Source: Epiperipatus broadwayi (taxonomy: Eukaryota; Onychophora; Udeonychophora; Euonychophora; Peripatidae). Taken from it: a stretch of 64,000 nucleotides of DNA. Under the pieces are notes generated by a model. It was given only the letters and a program-made list of their open reading frames with translations. It searched no databases and was not told the origin of the DNA. A program made the position numbers and the translations under genes. Below, piece after piece: positions 60,680 to 64,000 of this stretch; position 1 is the first letter of the stretch; every line of letters starts with the position of its first letter. Where the stretch lies: positions 9,099,092 through 9,163,091 of the forward strand of contig JAQFVV010000020.1 of the NCBI GenBank assembly GCA_028023455.1, in the 5' to 3' direction.

Positions 60680-63070
60680 AATTCTCAATTTAATATAAAT
60701 CTAAAGGTCCAGATTTCATATAATAGAATTATATTCTAACAAAGAAACAATAAGGCCAAGCATGGGGAGGACGTAATTGTTGCCAGGGTCCAGATAACAC
60801 AAGTTATATATTTTACAGTAAGTATATTTGGAATTGTGGGAGAGACTAATATGATTGGTGGTACCGAGGATTGAATGGATAAGATCTATGAGATATGGCA
60901 TTGAAGGAAGTTTTATCTGCAGGAGTTATTTTCAACAGGTGCTGGAGTTTTGGAGCCAGTTAGTAATATCTGCTATTAAGTTAAGGCTTTTTGTGTATAG
61001 AATACCTGAATACTGTGCAAGCCTAGATATCTGGACAAGGGTTGGCAGTTGAGCTGTTTTTGGATACTGATATAGTTTTACAGCTCCGAATACTTTATTG
61101 CATATGGAGTTGTTGACAGAAATGAACATCTTTGAAAATTTGATAATAAGTGCATAGTATGTGATTTTTGTTGTAGCAAGAGTATTTAACAAGTGCATCT
61201 TAGAGTAAATTGATAGATATGTCTTAGAAAGTGAGTTGGTAATTTGCAGTACAGAATCTTGTAACTTGGTTTGTATTGTGAATCTCATACCAAGAAAGCA
61301 TATGTAAAAGGGAAAGCCTAACATGGGTTTCCTTGGAAAACTTGGGAACATTATTTCTTTGTGAAAAGAGTCCATGCAACAGTTTTTGGGGATTAAAGTG
61401 CAGTTTGTTAGCTGCCATGTAATCATTGAGAATGCTTTGCAATATGAGTTGTTTTTGAGAAGGTAGGAAGACAGTGACATCATTCATGTAGGGTATGGAG
61501 GAATGTATTGCTGGGTGTGCGAAATTTGGTTTCAGGTAATTTTATTATGTATTTATTGAAAAAGCATATTTATGGAGTGTAAAATGCAATGAGCTTAGGG
61601 TGACCCTTGTGAGATCAACTAAATAGGATTGAAGGATGAAGAATTTTTATCATTAAGAGTGATTTGTAATTCATAATTCAGAAGAAGATTGGTGATTAGG
61701 TATAACAGAGTAAGAGATATTGTGAGACATAAGCTGCTTGTATGTGAAGCTGGATTGCAATGGGACTGTGTTTTTTTATTTTTGAGCTGATCTTAAAATT
61801 GTCATACATATTAGTGCTGCTTGGCTGGTGAAGGAATCTTTTTTGGAAAACTGTAGATGTAACAATAATAGAAGGATGTGTGACTCAATTTGGTCCTTGA
61901 TTATTTATACAACTGTTTTCATCACTAGTAGGCCCATGGAGTTAGGATGAAGGTTGGTTAAATCAGATATAGCTTCAGGTGTTTTAGTGAAAGGCACTCT
62001 GGCAATTATATACAAATCTTTTACACTATATATACTCTGGGATAGGAAATTGGCCAGATAATAAACATACAGAGTAATAAAATAATTAAGATGATTCATG
62101 ATGAATACTGGAAATTTTACGAGTCCCTGGTGACAAGAGTTTTCAATAGTGGAAAATTTAGCAGCAAACTGGCTGGTTTGGAATGGCATAGTAGTTTCTG
62201 ATGGTCCAAAACAGTGTACTGATGAAATGAATACATCATATGTCTAAGGTTTATTTTTAAAGTGTCATATTAGAGTGGATTACATTATGTCCAGTACATA
62301 TACCTAAGTAATTTTGAAGTGTCATAGTCTTTATGAGGATACTTGACCCAATACCCACTATGCTCTTATTCACATATACTGCTGGGTTAGGCAATTTTTT
62401 TTGGTAGCAAGATAGTTTTTAAACTCAAGAAGTAAGTTTGAATAAGCCTGATTAATTGTTGATTGGTTTGTTTGGATGGTCTTAGTAGTGGCAATTTACT
62501 TATGTAACTCATCAACCAAGCATTGTGTATTAAATGATAATATGAGTATGAAAGCAAGGTACTTCTAAACTGGATCTATAGAGCTTTGGTGTAGTTTGTT
62601 CAACATGATATAAGATTCAGAAAAGATCAATTCAGTAGTCGATGAGGGAAGAATCACTATTGTTTTATGTAATTGAATGGAAATTGCCTGAAGTTCATTT
62701 AGGTTGAGTGTGACTGCTTGGTTCAAGTGATCCAAGAATGGAGTGGGGTTAAGTTTAAGTTCTATTAGGTGATGCAACAATGGATTGTAAAAACATGAAG
62801 TCGATGAATATGACATGCTGGTTGTGAAAAGTGATTAAATTAGGTGGTAGAAAAACCTGAGCACTCATTAGTGGGAAGTTTAAGAGATAAAGTCATTTAT
62901 TTATAAAATTTAGGTAATGCAGATTGAAATCACCCATTAATATGATTGGGTGTGTTTAAAGTGGAGGAGGGATGAATGTAGATGAATAGCATGTTTAGTG
63001 CTATACACAATGGTGAAAAGTGATAATTGAAAATGATTTGAATGGACAATCAAAGGTGATGAGAATGCCA
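60680..63070 (-). mobile_element. Degraded LINE of a second clade (L1/Tx1-like)
   Basis: The minus strand carries an endonuclease motif ILMGDFNLHYLNF at 62942-62910, inter-domain sequence, and then a reverse-transcriptase palm and thumb. The palm reads YMNDVTVFLPSQKQ at 61490-61450, where the usual Y/F-A-D-D is altered, followed by NKLHFNPQK. The thumb has FLGMRFTIQTK, LATTKITYYALIIKFSKMF and LPTLVQISRLAQYSGI. The spacing of about 1.45 kb from GDFN to the palm fits a non-LTR element. Many stops and frameshifts. The ADDVTVF...N..K style and FLG thumb suggest an L1/Tx1-like group. It lies directly upstream (minus-strand sense) of the RTE copy 3. Confidence 0.6.
60932..61487 (-). pseudogene. Reverse transcriptase palm/thumb fragment of the second LINE
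   Basis: The best-preserved part is an uninterrupted frame from about 61370 to 60932 (thumb), joined by a frameshift near 61400 to the YMNDVTVF palm block. Residues KTYLSIYSKMHLLNTLATT and SVNNSICNKVFGAVKLYQY occupy the place of the usual ...H..R..LS..GR... and ...F..LN..I..F.W segments. Confidence 0.55.
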
Positions 63071-63074
63071 GTAT

Positions 63075-63124
63075 TACTTCTACTACTACAACTATTACTA
63101 TTACTACTACAACTATTATTATTA
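63075..63124. repeat. Trinucleotide microsatellite (ACT/ATT)
   Basis: TACTTCTACTACTACAACTA then TTACTATTACTACTACAACT and ATTATTATTA. Interrupted. Confidence 0.85.
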
Positions 63125-63382
63125 AGTTACACCCTATTTAATGAATCTCACATTACACATCATTACAATATAATCTAATTGAATGATGGATATTGCTAAG
63201 AATTCATAAGATGGTCGATCACAGGAAGTAAAAAAGCTGGATCTATATCCTTAGACATTGAATTTTATCCACTCCTCTACCAGTGTATTATCTGAACATA
63301 CAATTACTTTTGCTAAGTCAAACCATTTTCCTATTTTACATATTACTCTTGGTTTCTTTTTTTATTTTCATAATGTCTTTTA

Positions 63383-63775
63383 AACAAGGCCAAACTCTCC
63401 ATACAGTAGTGCCAACCAGAGTAATCAATGGATGCCAGAAGGCTTGTGCATAAAATCCCTATCTAGTACCTACTCATCCAATATCCTCAGACTAGTTTCT
63501 GCCTTGGATCTGAGAGCACTGCACCTAAATCTTAGGATCTAATGCAACTCCCCAGCAGTGCTCTCAGATCCAAGGCTCCTCATTGATGAAGGCCACAAGC
63601 CAGAAACTAGTCTGGGGATATTGGATGAGTAGGCACTAGATAGGGATTTTATGCACATCTTCTGGCATCCATTGATTACTCTGGTTGCCACAGGGTGATA
63701 CTACTGTATGGAGAGTTTTGCCTTGTTTAATAACAATTATGTGCTAGTATAAGAGATGGTGGTCATGTGATGTTT
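63383..63775. repeat. Foldback repeat, 63-kb copy
   Basis: AACAAGGCCAAACTCTCCAT at 63384 pairs with ATGGAGAGTTTTGCCTTGTT ending near 63729. The arms (about 170 bp) meet at about 63555, where GAGAGCACTGCACC pairs with CAGTGCTCTCAGATC. Beyond the right arm (63730-63775) lies the outer unit seen at 7112, 7564 and 48241, in reverse orientation (CATGTGATGTTTAATC). The left arm lacks that outer unit. No coding frame. Confidence 0.9.
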
Positions 63776-64000
63776 AATCTGTCTTTTAGTTCTAACATAT
63801 TTGTTTTAAAGTCAATGTAAATATATAAGCCAAACATTTTTGTATTTTATTATAAAATTGCTTTATTTACAAAATATTTACTTTTAAATTTTTAAATAAG
63901 ATATCAATTTTCTAATATATTCAGTTATTTGCTACTTAAAAAACAAAAATCTAAAATACTCTTAAATTAAAAGTAAATTAATAGAAATAAATTGAAAAAT
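63776..64000. other. AT-rich window end, nothing recognised
   Basis: Simple A/T-rich sequence to the window edge. Confidence 0.5.

Overview
This is a gene-poor, very AT-rich stretch of nuclear DNA from a eukaryote, most probably an invertebrate animal. By eye the base composition is roughly 70-75% A+T. There are no bacterial-style operons, and no host protein-coding gene can be supported with confidence. What can be read is transposable elements: an RTE-like LINE, pogo/Tigger DNA transposons, a Penelope-like element with a GIY-YIG endonuclease, an L1/Tx1-like LINE, tRNA-derived SINEs, foldback (hairpin) repeats and tandem repeats. This mix fits molluscs, arthropods and other invertebrates. 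I cannot name the species from sequence alone.

Layout. 1-4202: a decayed minus-strand Tigger-like transposon whose 5' region was split by a nearly complete RTE-like LINE (840-4099). The LINE is flanked by an 11-bp target-site duplication and has an 868-codon endonuclease/reverse-transcriptase frame. 4203-7111: diverged duplications and a 71-bp x 10 minisatellite (5636-6345). 7112-7907: a complex foldback repeat with relatives at 48.24 kb and 63.4 kb. 9276-9516: a long ATT/GTT microsatellite, followed by the C-terminal part of a second Tigger transposase (9582-10070) and its 3' terminal inverted repeat (TIR). 10930-11895: a large inverted repeat made of two head-to-head Penelope-like 3' ends. 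13.9-14.5 kb: a tandem repeat with higher-order structure.

17-41 kb holds no recognisable protein. Several junctions read (TA)n-TGTA... or ...TACA-(AT)n and may be ends of LTR-like insertions into TA microsatellites (best candidate 39489-40996). Strong hairpins lie at 25.0, 34.5, 34.7, 38.8, 43.9, 45.1, 51.9 and 53.9 kb. Three short tRNA-derived SINEs with clear target-site duplications lie at 23.97, 41.28 and 50.84 kb. At 52.0 and 59.2-60.6 kb there are two 5'-truncated copies of the RTE-like LINE, and 60.7-63.1 kb holds a degraded LINE of another clade. The window ends with a foldback repeat at 63.4 kb.

The genes do not form a working pathway. The elements are separate mobile-element families and all copies appear dead. 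The most informative points are the exact LINE-in-Tigger nesting, the Penelope inverted repeat, the SINE insertions with variable anticodon loops, and the foldback repeats. One weak candidate host terminal exon (54976-55061) and two CTCF-like motifs are flagged as tentative.
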